A stretch of 64,000 nucleotides of DNA from Vespa crabro (taxonomy: Eukaryota > Arthropoda > Insecta > Hymenoptera > Vespidae), in contig NC_060957.1 in the NCBI RefSeq assembly GCF_910589235.1, positions 4,220,312 to 4,284,311 of the forward strand, given 5' to 3'. Positions 12,408 to 25,140 of this stretch are shown here, in pieces. Every line of letters begins with the position of its first letter. Position 1 is the stretch's first letter. Position numbers and translations under genes: made by a program. Below the pieces are notes generated by a model that was given only the letters and a program-made list of their open reading frames with translations, did no database searches and was not told the origin of the DNA.

Positions 12408-13060
12408 AATAATAATTATAATAATAACAATAGTAATAATAGCAATAAAAACGATGGTAACGATATGGAAGATAATGATAATAATATTAATAACAATATT
12501 AAGGATAATAACGATAACATCAATAATAATAAAAATATAAATATTGATATTAACGATAATAACGATGATAACAAATTAAATAATAAAAATAATAATGACG
12601 ATAATAGCGATAATAAAGATAATAACAGCAATAATAACATTGATAATAGCGATAATAACAATAATAACGATATTAACGATAATAATAACATTAATAATAG
12701 CGATAATAACGATAATAACGATAATAACGATAATAACGATAATAATAATAATAATAATAATAACGATAATAATAATAATAATAATAATAACGATAATAAT
12801 AATAATAATAATAATAATAATTGTAATAATAATAATAATAATAATAATAACGATAATAAATATAATAACGTTAATAATACAAGTAATTATAACAATAATA
12901 TCATTATTAAAGATTATAAAGATAATAACAATAATAATAATAACAATAACTACGATAATAATAATTATAATAATAAAAATAGCAATAATAATGATAGTAA
13001 CGATAATAAACATAACAATAAGAACGAAAATGACTATAATAACGATAAGAAAATAACAAT

Positions 13061-13071
13061 AAAAAAAAAAA
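13061..13071 (+). repeat. A homopolymer tract
   Basis: A run of 11 A, among the longest mononucleotide runs I noticed. The duplicate at 49,849 has 10 A followed by C at the same place, and 10 A also occur at 9,602. T runs do not exceed five on this strand. Confidence 0.85.
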
Positions 13072-13075
13072 CGAT

Positions 13076-14130
13076 AATTTAGAACATAACTGTTATATTA
13101 TTTATAATAACGATGATAACGATAAAAAAGAAGTAACTATAATAACAATGATATTAATAACGTTAGAAATAATAATAAAGTTAATAACGATAATAATAAT
13201 AAAATTAATAACGCCAATTATGATTACATGGAAAACAATAATAATAATAACTATAATTACGATAATAACGATAATAAATGTAGTAGTAATAATAATAATA
13301 ACGATAATAACGTTAATAAAGAAAATAACGATTATAATATTAACGATAATATCAATAATATCGATTATTATAATAACACTACTAGCGATAATAACGATAA
13401 AAATAATAATAATCACAATAATAACGAAATTAGCGATAATGACGATAATAACGACAAGAACGATAATAACAATAATAATAATACTGTTAACAAAGATAAT
13501 AACGATATTAACTATATTAACGATAATAATAAAAAAATATTAACGAAAATGAAGATAATAAAGATAATAACGATAATAATAATAATAATAATAGCAATAA
13601 TATCTATAATTACGATAATAACTGGAATAACGATCATAGCGATAATAATAGTAATAATAACGAAGATAACGTCATTAACTATAATATTAATATTAATAAT
13701 AATAATGATAACAAAGATAACGATATAAACGACAATAATAGTAGTAATAATAACAATAATAACAATAATAACGACAATGATGTGAGCGATAATAATAATA
13801 ACGACAATGATTATAATAATAACAACAATTCTAATAGTAATAGTAATAAAAATAGCAATAATAACGATAATAAAGATAATTATAATAACAATAGAAACGA
13901 CAATAACGATAATGACGAAAAACCATAATAATAATAATAACGATAATAGCGATAATAACGATCATAATAATAATAACAGACACAATATTAATAATAACAA
14001 TAATAACGATTATAAAGACAATAAAAATAATATTAAGTACGATAATAACAGTAATAAAGAGAATAAAGATAATAGCAATGATAATAATAAAGATAGCTAT
14101 TATAATAATAATAAGAATAATAAAGATAAT
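13076..14130 (+). repeat. Family G, copy 2
   Basis: The block aligns with 49,865-50,950 at an offset of about 36.8 kb. It begins GATAATTTAGAACATAACTG (13,073 and 49,863) and includes AACTGTTATATT at 13,088 and 49,878. Its centre (13,320-13,740) is also recognisable in the H copies at 1.9-2.4 and 8.4-9.1 kb through AATATCTATAATTACGATAA-type words. G and H are therefore one superfamily. Confidence 0.87.
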
Positions 14131-14995
14131 TACGATAAACATAATAATAATAATAACAGTAATAACGATAATAACGTTAATAACGACAATAGTAATAATA
14201 ATGATAATAATAATAATAATAATGATAATAATAATAATAGCGATAATAAAGATAATGACCACAGTAATAATAATAATAATAATATTAATAATAATAACAA
14301 TAATGACAATAATAACGATAATAACTACAATATTGATATTAATAATAATAATATTTATAACGATAATAACGATAATTTCGATAATAACAATATTAATAAG
14401 AGCGATAGTAACGTTAATAGTAATAACTATTAATTCGATATTAATGATATTAATGAAAACAACTATAATAATAACAATAAATATAACAATAATAACGATA
14501 ATAACGATAACAATAATAACGATAATAAAGTTAGTTATAACAATAATAATAACAATAATAACGATAATAAAGATATCATTAATAATAAAAATAAGGATAA
14601 TGCCGATAAAAACGTTAATAATAGTAATAATAACAAATATAATAATAACTATAATAACGATAATAACGATAATAACAATAATAGTAATAATAACCACGAA
14701 AATAACGATAATAACAATATCAATAATAATAACACTAAGAATATAATTACAATAGTTACAATAATAACATTATGATGATAATAATAATAATAATATTAAA
14801 GATAATAGCGATAATGAAGATAATAACGATAATAAGGATAATAACATTATAGTTATTAACGATAGAAACGACAGTAAAACTGATAACAATTACAATTATA
14901 TAGTTACTAATGAAAATAACGATAATAATTATAATAATTATTAAGGTAAAGTCGATAATAACCATAATAACGATAACAATGATGATACTAATAAT
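14131..14995 (+). repeat. Family S, copy 1
   Basis: Collinear continuation of the duplication with 50,950-51,690. Exact words shared are GATAATGACCAC (14,252 and 51,074), AGAGCGATAGTAACGTTAAT (14,400 and 51,220), AATAATAACCACGAAAATAA (near 14,686 and 51,438), AATAACATTATAGTTATTAA (near 14,840 and 51,596) and AACAATTACAATTATATAG (near 14,886 and 51,640). Confidence 0.88.
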
Positions 14996-15412
14996 AATAA
15001 AAACATCAATAATAAAGTTAATTACGATAATAAAGATAATAATAATAATATTAATAACAACAATAGCTGTAATAAAGATAATAACGATAATAACGATAAT
15101 AATAACAATAGTAGGAACAATAATACGGATAATAACGATATTAACGATATTAATAATTACGATAATGACAATAATAATTATAATAATGATATTAACGTTA
15201 GTAACGATAATATTAATAAGTATGAAAACGATTATTATGATATTAACGATAACAACAATAATAATAATAATAACATTAATAAGGACAATATGGGTAGTAT
15301 TGATAATAATAATAAAAATATTAACGATAATATCGATAACAATAATAATAATAATAACATCGTTAACGATAATAACGACAATACTGATAATAAAGATAAT
15401 AATATCAATAAT

Positions 15413-15514
15413 AACGTTAATAACGACAATAATTATAATAATAACATTGATAATAAAAGTAATAACGTTAATAACGACAATAATTATAATAATTATATTG
15501 ATATTAACAATAAT
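15413..15514 (+). repeat. 51 bp tandem repeat, two units
   Basis: AACGTTAATAACGACAATAA starts at 15,413 and again at 15,464, 51 bases apart. The duplicated locus shows the same pair at 56,864 and 56,915, so this small duplication is older than the 1.7 kb segmental duplication. Confidence 0.9.
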
Positions 15515-15836
15515 AAGGAAAATAATAAACATAATGATATTAATAACGATATAGACAAACATAACCATAATAATAGTAGTAATAATATTCATTATTACAA
15601 CTATTATTAAAGGCGTAAAGAACGTTATTGCCGAAATTATTAATAACAATAATAACGATAATAACGATAATAGCGATAATAATGATAATAACGATAATTA
15701 CAATTGTAATAATAACAATATTAACAGTAATAACAATTATAATAATGACCATAATAACGATAATAACGTAAATAACGATAATAAAATTAACAATAATATT
15801 GATAATAACGGTAATACCGATAATAACGTTAATAAC

Positions 15837-15867
<31 letters not shown>

Positions 15868-16200
15868 TAATAACGATAATAGCTATAATGAGGAAAATAA
15901 TATTAATTACAATAATAATAATAACGATATAAACGAAAATAACCATAAAAATAGAACATATTATAACAATAATAACATTAATAATGTGAATAACGATAAT
16001 AACCATAATAATATATCGATAATAACGATTATATTAATATTAATAATAACAATATTTACGATAATAAAGATAATAAAATTAATAATAAAAACAATAATAC
16101 AGGTAATAATGATAATAATGATAATAACGATAAAAATAATAATACTTATAATAATTAAAATAACAATAATAACGAAAATAATAATTACGATAACACCGAA

Positions 16201-16232
<32 letters not shown>

Positions 16233-16671
16233 TAATAAAAATGAGGATAATACCGATGACAACGAAAATAATATTAGTCATAATAGTGTCGATAATAACA
16301 ATAATAACGAAAATAATGTTATTCACGGTAATGTCGATAATAATAATAACAATTATAACAGTAATAAAGATAATAGCGATAAGAACAATAACAATAATAA
16401 CGATAGTAAAGATATTAACGATAATAATAACAGTTATAATAATAAAGATAACGATATTTACGATAATAACGATAATTACGATAATAATAATAAAAATAGT
16501 AATGATAACAAAGATGATATCGATAATAACGATAATATTAATAATATTAACGGTAATAACGATAATTACAACAATAACGATATAGATAAAAATAATAATA
16601 TAGACAATTCCGAAAATAATCATAACTATATTAACGATAATAACGATAAAAATAATAATAGTAATAATAAT

Positions 16672-16749
16672 AACAACGATAATAACGATAATTACGATAA
16701 TAATAATAATAACAACGATAATAACGATAATTACGATAATAATAATAAT
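16672..16749 (+). repeat. 39 bp tandem repeat, two units
   Basis: AACAACGATAATAACGATAA starts at 16,672 and at 16,711, with identical text between. The paralogous place at 58,050 has one unit, so this copy was gained here, or lost there, after the segments separated. Confidence 0.9.
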
Positions 16750-16790
16750 AAAGAAAATAACGCAATTAACGATAATAACGATAATAATAA

Positions 16791-17795
16791 TAACAATAAC
16801 AACGATAATAACAATATTAATAATAACAATAAAAAAATCAATCATAAGGATAATTAAAATAAGAACGAAAATAGTAATAACATTAACAAAAATAATAACG
16901 ATAATTACGATAATAATGTTTACAATAAGAAAGGTAATAATAATTATAATATTCATAATAATTATAATATCGATAATAACGAACGTAACACTAATAATTG
17001 TAATATTAAGAACGATAATAACGATAATAACCATAATAACGATAATAATAATAACTATAATAACGATAATAACGATAATAATCGTAATAACGATAACAAA
17101 AATAAGAATAATAACAATAATAATAATATTAACAAAAATGATGATAGTATAGGTAAAAAGAACAGTAATGACGATAACAATATTAAAAATAATAATATTA
17201 GCAATAACAGCGATAACAACGGTGTTATCTATAATAATAATAGCAGTAATATCGATAAAATCGATAATAATAACAATAATAAATATAATAACGATGATAA
17301 CGATAATAACGATAATAACGATACTAATAATAGTAATAATAACTATGATAACAAATATAACGATAATAACGATAATAACGATAGTAATAATAACGATTGC
17401 AACGATTTTATCCATAATAAAAAAACAATATTAACATATACATCGATAATAATAATAATAATGACAATAATATCGATAATAACGATCATAACATATATAA
17501 TAATAATAATAATAATGGTAACAATAATAATAATAATAACGATATTTACGATAATAACAACAATAATAATAAAAATAAAAACAATAATAGCCTTAATGTC
17601 GATATTAAAGATAATAACGATAATAATTATAACAATAATAACGATGATAAGGATAATTACCGTAATAACGATAATAATAGTAATAATAATAACGATAATA
17701 ACAATATTAACGATAATAAGCGTTATGATAATAATAATAAGAACGATAAAATAGATAATAACGAAATTAACGATAATGACGATAATAATAATAAT
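16791..17795 (+). other. Satellite sequence without a recognised paralogue
   Basis: The triplet pattern continues. Less regular phrases are TACAATAAGAAAGGTAATAA near 16,921 and AACGGTGTTATCTATAATAA near 17,218. No partner, gene or RNA is evident. Confidence 0.5.
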
Positions 17796-18000
17796 ATTAA
17801 CAACGATATTATATATAATAACGAAAACATCGAGAATAATAATAAAAATAATATCGATAATAGCGATAATAACGATAAGAAAATTAATAATAATTTCGAT
17901 AATAGTGATAATAACGATAATAACAATATTAATAGTAATAAATATTTAGAAAATATCGATAATAAGGATAATAATAATAAAGTTAATAACAATAAAAACG
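17796..18000 (+). repeat. Family F-related segment
   Basis: It resembles 52,200-52,330 and, more weakly, 28,890-28,960 and 63,620-63,700, through AACAACGATAT, AACATCGAGAATAATAATAA and ATATCGATAATAGCGATAAT in the same order. Edges are uncertain. Confidence 0.55.
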
Positions 18001-18389
18001 ACAGTAACTATATTGCAATATCAATTATAACGATAATAACGAAAATAACTATAGTGACGATAATAACGAAAATAAAAATCATAATAATAACGATAATAAC
18101 GATAATATCGATAATAATTATAATGAAAATAAAGACAATAAGGAGAAATACAATAACATCGAAAATAATAATAGCAATAATATCGATAATATCAATAATA
18201 ACGATAATAATATTAATAATAACAAGGATAATAACGATAATTTCGATAATATTGATAATAACAATAATGATAATAATAATAATAACGATAAAGACGACAA
18301 TAACGGTAATGACCATAATAACGATTATAATAATAACGATAGTAACGGTAATAGTAATAATAATAATAATGATAGGAGCGATAATAACG
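18001..18389 (+). other. Satellite sequence without a clear paralogue
   Basis: Triplet text with many ATATCGATAAT words. I could not establish a partner. Nothing gene-like is visible. Confidence 0.5.
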
Positions 18390-18880
18390 TTAATAACAAA
18401 AATAATAATAAGGTAATAACGATATTAACGACAAAAACGATAATAATGATAATAGCAATAATAGCGATAACATCGATAATAACAATAATCGTAATAATAA
18501 CGAAAATAGTGGAAATAACGAAGACAACGATAATAATAATAACAATATTAACGATAACAGCGGTAATAACGATAATAATAATATAAATAATAACGATAAT
18601 AATGATATTAATAATAATAACAATAATAACGATAAGGACGATAATAACGATTATAATGATAATAATGATGATAATATCGATAGTAAAGATATCAAAGATA
18701 ATAACAATAATAATAATAATGATAGTAACGATAGTAGTAATAATAATACTAACAATTATATCGATAATATCGATAATAATAATAATAACATCGATAATAA
18801 TAATAACACTAATATCGTTAATAAGGGTAATTACGATAATAACAGTAATAACGATTATATATATAAAACGATAATAATAA
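18390..18880 (+). repeat. Family J, copy 1
   Basis: The part from 18,602 aligns with 43,548-43,760 through ATGATATTAATAATAATAAC, GATGATAATATCGATAGTAA and AACAATTATATCGATAATAT. The part at 18,390-18,480 also matches 52,820-52,905 through AAGGTAATAACGATATTAAC (18,409 and 52,840). The right end carries the AATAAGGGTAATTACG word shared with 9,836 and 48,257. Confidence 0.72.
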
Positions 18881-19369
18881 TAATAAAATCGATAATAACG
18901 ATATTAACGATAATAACGATAATAACGATAATAAAGATAATAATTATAATAATAATAAAGAAGAAAACCTTATTAACAGAAATAACGATAATAATAATAA
19001 CAATAATAACGATAATATAAATAATATTCATAATAACGATAATTATAATTACAATAATAACAATAATAACGATAATAACAGTAATTCTAATAACAATAAT
19101 AACGATAGTAACCAAATAACGATAATAATAATAACAATTATAAGGATAATAACTAGAATAACGATATTAGCGATAACTATAATAACTATAATTACGATAA
19201 TAACAATAGTAATAATGACAATAATATCGAAAACAACGATAAAAAAGATATTAATCGTAATAAAAGTAAAGATAATATCGGTAAAGTGGATAATAATAAT
19301 AATATTATATTCGATAATAACGATAATAAAAATAATAATAATAATAATAACGATAATATCGCTAATAGA
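18881..19369 (+). other. Satellite sequence without a recognised paralogue
   Basis: The triplet pattern continues with a locally odd phrase, AAGAAGAAAACCTTATTAAC, near 18,957. No partner or gene was found. Confidence 0.5.
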
Positions 19370-19740
19370 AACAACTATAAATTCGATAATAATGATATTA
19401 ATGAAAATAACTAAAGTAATATATGTATATATAACAATAATAACGATAATAACAATAATAATAATAACATCAATATCGATAATTACGATGATAACGATAG
19501 TAATAATTACAATAATGAAGATAACAAAGATTATAATGATAATAATAATAATAAAAATATTATCGATAATAAGGTTAAATACGAAAATAACGGTAATAAA
19601 GATAATAACAATAATAACTACAATAATAATATTAATAAGGATACGAACGATAATAACGATAATAATAAATATAATAATAATGATAATAACGTTATTAACG
19701 ATAATAACGACAGTAATAATTACAATAAAAACGATAACCT
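19370..19740 (+). repeat. Dispersed family B, 19.5 kb copy
   Basis: It opens with AACTATAAATTCGATAATAA, then ATGATATTAATGAAAATAAC. The marker is GGTTAAATACGAAAATAACG at 19,573, one base different from the family form, followed by GTAATAAAGATAATAACAAT as in the 40.65 kb copy. Confidence 0.7.
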
Positions 19741-20067
19741 ATAATAATTATAATAACGATAATTATAAGACCAATAATTGCTATAATAACGATATTAACA
19801 AAAATAATAATAATAAGAATAATAACGATAATATAGAAATAACGATAATAATAATAACAATTATAACAATAATAACCATAATAATAATAATAATAATAAT
19901 AATAATTTTATGGTTAATAACGATAATTACGATAATAATAACAGTATTAATAACGAAAATAAGGATAATGACGATAACAACTATAATAATAATAATAATA
20001 ATAATAAAGACAGTAACGATATTAACGATATTGACGATAATAACAATAATATCGATAAGAAAAAAAG
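19741..20067 (+). other. Satellite sequence without a recognised paralogue
   Basis: Triplet text containing a short AAT run and the odd word TTTTATGGTTAATAACGATA near 19,906. No partner was found. Confidence 0.5.
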
Positions 20068-20385
20068 GTAAATAACGATTACAGTAATAATAATAATATC
20101 GATAGTAACAAAAGTTAAGATAATTACGATAAAATAATAATAATAACGATAAAAAGGATATCAACTATAAGAGCGATAATAACGTTAAAGCAATAATAAT
20201 AACAATAATAACGATAATAACAATTATAATGAGAACATTAATATTGATAATAACGGTAATAATTTTAATAGTAATTATAATATTATTAATGATAATAACA
20301 ATAAAAACGATATCAAAACGATAATAAAAATATTTATAATAATAACGAAAATAGAGATAATCACGATGAAAACGATAATAACGAT
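20068..20385 (+). repeat. Dispersed duplication family A, copy 3 (partial)
   Basis: It aligns with 330-650 through AACGATTACAGTAATAATAA (20,074), ATAATGAGAAC near 20,227 and GATAATCACGATGA near 20,356. The left part of family A, present at 1-330 and 39,832-40,160, is absent here. Confidence 0.65.
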
Positions 20386-21780
20386 GACAATAATAACGAG
20401 AATAACCATAATATCGATAATAATAACAATATTAAAGAGAATAACGATAATAATAATAATAATAAAAACAATAAAAACGATAATAAAGATTGTAACGATA
20501 ATAATATTAACAATATTAACGACAATATTCAAAATAATAAAAACGATAATAACGATAATATGGATAATTACGATAATAATAATATCGATAATGACGGTAA
20601 TAATAATAATAATAATAAGAATAATAACGATAATTACGATAATAACGATAATAATAATAATAATAATATCTACAATAACGATAATAGCAATAATAACGAG
20701 AAGATAATAATAATAATATCAATAATAACGACAAAAATGGCAATAATACTAATAATAATAATAAAAATAATACTAACGTTAATGACGATAATAAAGATAA
20801 TAGTAGTATTAGTAATATCTATATTAACAATAATAACGATAATAACGATCATAATAATATCGATAACAAAGACAAAATCGAAAACATTGATAAAAATATT
20901 AACGATAATATCGATAATAACAATAATAATATTAACGTTAATGTCGATAATAATAATTAATATAATATTTATAATAACAATAATAACGATAATAACGATA
21001 ATAAGGGTAATAATAATAGTAATAAAAAAAATAATATCAATAATATGGCTAATAACGATAATAACAATAATAACGATAATAATAAATACTTTAATATCGA
21101 TAATAATAATAACAGTAATAACAATAACAACGATAATGACAATAAGAATAATAACATTAATATCGTTAATAACTATAATAATGATGATAACGATAATAAT
21201 TATAAAAGTGATAGCAATAATATCAATATTTACAATAATAATAAAATTAATAATGTTAGAGATAAAAACGATATTAACGATAATAATGATAATAACGATA
21301 ATAACGATATTAACGATAATAATAATAATAATAATAATAAGGATAATAAACATAATAATAATAATTATAATAACGATAATAACGATAATAACAATAATTA
21401 CGATAATAACGATAATAACCATTATAAAAATGAAAATAGATGTAACAATAATAACGATAATGACGATAATAGCCATAATGATAATTCGATAATAACGATA
21501 ATAATAATAATGATAATAATAACGGTTAAAACGACTATAACGATAATAGCTATAATAATAATAACGATAATAACGATAATAATTATAATAATAATATTGA
21601 TCGTAACAATAATAACGATAATGATGATAATAATAGTAATAGTTATAACGATTATAAAGATAATAACTATAATAACGATAATAATAATAAAATTAATAAC
21701 GATACTTACTTTAATAACGAAAATAATTATAGTAATAATAACGATAAAAAAGATAAAAGCAATAATAATAATTACGATAA
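20386..21780 (+). other. Satellite sequence without a recognised paralogue
   Basis: About 1.4 kb of unbroken triplet repeat text. It is open in several frames at once and I found no partner segment or gene. It includes GATATTAACGATAATAATAA-type phrases and short AAT runs. Confidence 0.5.
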
Positions 21781-22420
21781 TAACGTTAATAACAACAATA
21801 GTAATATCAATAATAACGATAATAATAATAATAATAACGACATTATAACTATAATAAATATAATAACGATATGTTATTAACGTTAAAGACGACAATAGTG
21901 GTAATAGAAATAACGATAATAACGATAATAGCGGCAATAAAAATTATAATAATAAAGATAATAACGATATAATCGAAAATAAAGATAAATGCTATAAGAA
22001 TAATAATAATAAGAACAATAACAATGATAATAAGGATAATAAACCTATTAACAGTAACGATAATGCGACCTTAATAATAACAATAATAATAACGATAATA
22101 ACGATAACAACAATAATAACGATAATAACTATATTAACGATATCAATAATAACGAAAATAACGTTAATTTCGATATTAATAATAGCAATATAAAAGATAA
22201 TAACGATAATAATAATAATAATAACGACATTAATAACTATAATAAATATATTAACGATATGGTATTAACGATAAAAACGACAATAGTAGTAACAATAATA
22301 ACGATATTATCGAAAATAACGATAATAACAATAATAATGATAATAGTAATAACGATAATAACGATATAGCGATTAATAATAATAATAATTATAATATTAT
22401 TATAAGATGAAATAATAGTG
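21781..22420 (+). repeat. Module E, unit at 21.87-22.26 kb with flanks
   Basis: One full module runs from the ATG of ATGTTATTAACG at 21,871 to the next, ATGGTATTAACG, at 22,259: 388 bases. Internal words in order are AGCGGCAATAAAAATTATAA, GATAATAAACCTATTAACAG, AACGATAATGCGACCTTAAT, AACTATATTAACGATATCAA and GTTAATTTCGATATTAATAA, ending CATTAATAACTATAATAAAT. The same order is found at 24.15-24.64 and 28.16-28.53 kb. Confidence 0.82.
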
Positions 22421-22699
22421 AGATTAAATATAATAATATTAACAATTACAAGGAAAATAATGATAATAATAGTAGTAATAACAACAATAATAACAATAAT
22501 AACGATAATAAATAAAATAACAGTAATTACGATAATAATTATAAGAATAATCTATTTAACATTGATACTAACGTTAATAACGATAATATTAATAATATTA
22601 ATAACTATAATAACGGTTAAAATAATAAGAACGATAATAATATTAATAATAATAACAATATTAACTTTATAACGACAATAACAATAATAATAGATGTAA

Positions 22700-23100
22700 T
22701 AATAGCAATATTAAAAATAATATGTATAATAATGATAATAACGACAATAATAGTTAATAATGACAGTAATAATAATACTAGTCATAAAAACGATTTTAAC
22801 GATAATAATAATAACGATAATTACGATAATATCGATATTATTAATAACAATATTTACCATAATTTCGATATTAATAATTGTAATAATAACAATATTAACG
22901 ATCATAACGATAATAGCAACTATAATAATAACGATAATAACGACTTTAGTAATAATAATAATATTACCTTTAGTAACAATAATAATAATAACGATGTTTA
23001 TAATAGTAATAATTATAACGATTATAACGATACTAACGATAATATTGATAATAACGATAATACCGATAATAACGACAATAAAGATAATGATAATAACGAT
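22700..23100 (+). repeat. Dispersed duplication family C, copy 1
   Basis: It aligns with 33,740-34,000 and 54,850-55,150. Shared words are CATAAAAACGATTTTAACGA (22,784 and 33,786), TTCGATATTAATAATTGTAA (near 22,863 and 54,976), AACGATCATAACGATAATAG (near 22,907) and AACGATGTTTATAATAGTAA (near 22,989 and 55,100). Confidence 0.72.
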
Positions 23101-23639
23101 AATAACGATAATAAAAATAATAATAATGACGCTAATAAAGTTAATAACTACAATAATAAAAATAATATTAATATTAATAATAACGATAATAACGATAATA
23201 TTAATAGTAATAATAGCTATAATATCAATAAGAAAGATAATTACGATAATAACGATAATAATAATAACGATAATAACGATAATAAGGATAATAACGACAA
23301 TTATAATAATAATAATAATAATAATAACGATAATAACGATAAAACCAATAATAATTTCAGTAATAATAACAATAATTTCAATAAAATCGATAATAACGAT
23401 AATAATAATAACAATAAAATCGATAATAACGTTAATAAAAGGAGTATTAATAACAAAATTTGGAATAATATATATAGTAACGATAATAACGATAATATTG
23501 ACAATAATAATAACAATATTTTCGATAATAACGATAATAGTAATAATAATATTAACAATGATAAAGATAATAGCGAAAATAATAATAGTAACAATAAAAA
23601 TAATAATATCGTTATTATCGATAATAACGATAATAATAA
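23101..23639 (+). other. Satellite sequence without a recognised paralogue
   Basis: The triplet pattern continues. An irregular phrase, GGAGTATTAATAACAAAATT, lies near 23,441. No partner or gene was found. Confidence 0.5.
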
Positions 23640-24386
23640 TAACAATATCAATGATAATATCCATAATAATAATAACAATATTAAAGATAGTATCGATAAT
23701 AATAATAATTATAATAATAACAGTAATATCGACAATAAAGATAATTACATTAATAATAATAACGATTATAATGATAATAACGAAAATAAAGATAATAACG
23801 ATTATAATAATAACGCTAATAACGATAATAATGATAATAATATTATTAATATTAACGATAAAAACGTTTATAATGGAAATAACAATAATAACAATATCGA
23901 TAATTACGATAATAACCATAATAATAATAGATATAATAACATTATGACAATAATAACGATAAAAGCGCTAATTACGATATCCATAATAACGATAATATAG
24001 ACAATAATAAAATTGATAATAACTATAATAGCGATAATAAACATGACGACGACAATGAAGATAATAATAATTACGATAATTACGATAATATCGATAATAA
24101 TAATAATAATAACGACGTTAATAACTATAATAAATTTATTAACGATATGGTGTTAACGATAAAGACGACAATAGTAGTAATAGTAATAACGATAATAACG
24201 ATAATAATGATAATAACGGCAATAAAACTAATCAAATAAAGATAATAATTATATTTTCGAAATTAATGATGAAAGTTATAAGAATAATAATAATAAGAAC
24301 AATAACATCGATAATAAGGATAATAAACCTAATAACAGTAACGATAATGCGACCTTAATAATGACAATAATAATAACGATAATAAC

Positions 24387-24440
24387 GATAACAACAATAA
24401 TAACGATAATAACGATAACAACAATAATAACGATAATAAC
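24387..24440 (+). repeat. 27 bp tandem repeat, two units
   Basis: GATAACAACAATAATAACGA starts at 24,387 and 24,414. The homologous place at 22,103 has one unit. Confidence 0.9.
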
Positions 24441-24574
24441 TATATTAACGATATCAATAATATTGAAAATAACGTTAATTTCGATATTAATAATAATATC
24501 GATAATAACTATATTAACGATATCAATAATAACGAAAATATCGTTAATTTCGATATTAATAATAGCAATATAAA
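24437..24574 (+). repeat. 69 bp tandem repeat, two units
   Basis: TAACTATATTAACGATATCA starts at 24,437 and 24,506. Each unit continues to GTTAATTTCGATATTAATAA. The modules at 22.1 and 59.9 kb have one unit. Confidence 0.92.
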
Positions 24575-25140
24575 AGATAATAACGATAACAATAATAATA
24601 TTATCGACATTAATAACTATAATAAAGGTAATATAGATATGGTATTAACGATTGTAACAAAAATAGTAGTAATAGTAATAATGATAATAACGATAATAAC
24701 GGTAATAACAACAACAATAATAATAATAATAACGATAATAGCTATTATAACGATAATAAAGACAGTAAAAATTATAATAATAATAGTAATATTAACGATT
24801 ACAACAAAAATAATTATCATAATATTAGTAATAATAACAAATATAACAAACATAACGCTAGTAAAGAAAATAACGCTAATATCGACAATAATAATAACAA
24901 TATTTACTATAATAACAATTATAGTAATAATAATAATAACGATAATAAAGGTAATAATAATAATAATACTAATAATTATAACAAAAATAATCAGCCCAAT
25001 AATAACAATAATAACGGTTATGAAAAGAATAATTTTAATAATAATAATGATAATAATGATAATAACGATATAATCGATAATAATAAATACAATAATAACG
25101 ATAATAACGATAATATCGACAATAATAATATTAACAAGTG

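Larger units (their letters stand above)
11780..13075 (+). repeat. Family R, copy 1
   Basis: The block aligns closely with 48,485-49,470, and also with 45,885-46,800 and part of 37,395-37,905. Exact words include GACACAAACAATATTAGAGA near 11,799, GATATAAACAGTAGGAATAA near 11,946, TTGCTTATAACGCTATAAAC at 12,030, the ACGCGT site at 12,402 and AATACAAGTAATTATAAC near 12,886. The marker TTGCTTATAAC recurs near 45,995 and 48,662. Together with the next block it forms a 3.2 kb duplication with 48.5-51.7 kb. Confidence 0.88.
15010..16790 (+). repeat. Family I, copy 1 (1.7 kb duplication)
   Basis: The block aligns with 56,425-58,125 at an offset of about 41.45 kb. Exact anchors are AATAGTAGGAACAATAATAC (15,108 and 56,494), GGCGTAAAGAAC followed by TTATTGCCG (near 15,612 and 57,063), and ATATATCGATAATAACGAT near 16,010 and 57,460. 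Relative to copy 2 it has an extra 39 bp tandem unit and about 100 bases more near 16,440-16,560. Confidence 0.88.
24147..24638 (+). repeat. Module E, expanded unit (492 bp)
   Basis: The unit runs from ATGGTGTTAACG at 24,147 to ATGGTATTAACG at 24,639. It is about 100 bases longer than the unit at 21.87 kb because it carries a 27 bp and a 69 bp tandem duplication. Removing both leaves 396 bases, matching the 388 and 377 base units. Confidence 0.85.
23640..25140 (+). repeat. Large collinear duplication, left part (families D, E, Q)
   Basis: It aligns in order with 59,306-60,660. Exact anchors are ATGACAATAATAACGATAAA (23,944 and 59,611), TTTTCGAAATTAATGATGAA (near 24,254 and 59,756), AATATAGATATGGTATTAA (near 24,630 and 60,037) and AACAAAAATAATCA followed by GCCC or ACCC (near 24,978 and 60,448). 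It has about 176 extra bases at 24,033-24,208 and local tandem duplications that the partner lacks. Confidence 0.88.

Noticed and set aside
15605..15645. GGCGTAAAGAACGTTATTGCCG as an operator or small hairpin
   Set aside because: The ends GGC and GCC could pair only briefly, the paralogue at 57,063 breaks the ACGT core, and no gene is adjacent.
22732..24000. Asn/Asp-rich 422-codon frame, suggestive of prion-like or Dictyostelium/Plasmodium-type low-complexity protein
   Set aside because: Real poly-Asn proteins have such tracts inside recognisable domains. Here nothing but the tract exists, the register slips freely across the window, and neighbouring frames are equally open.
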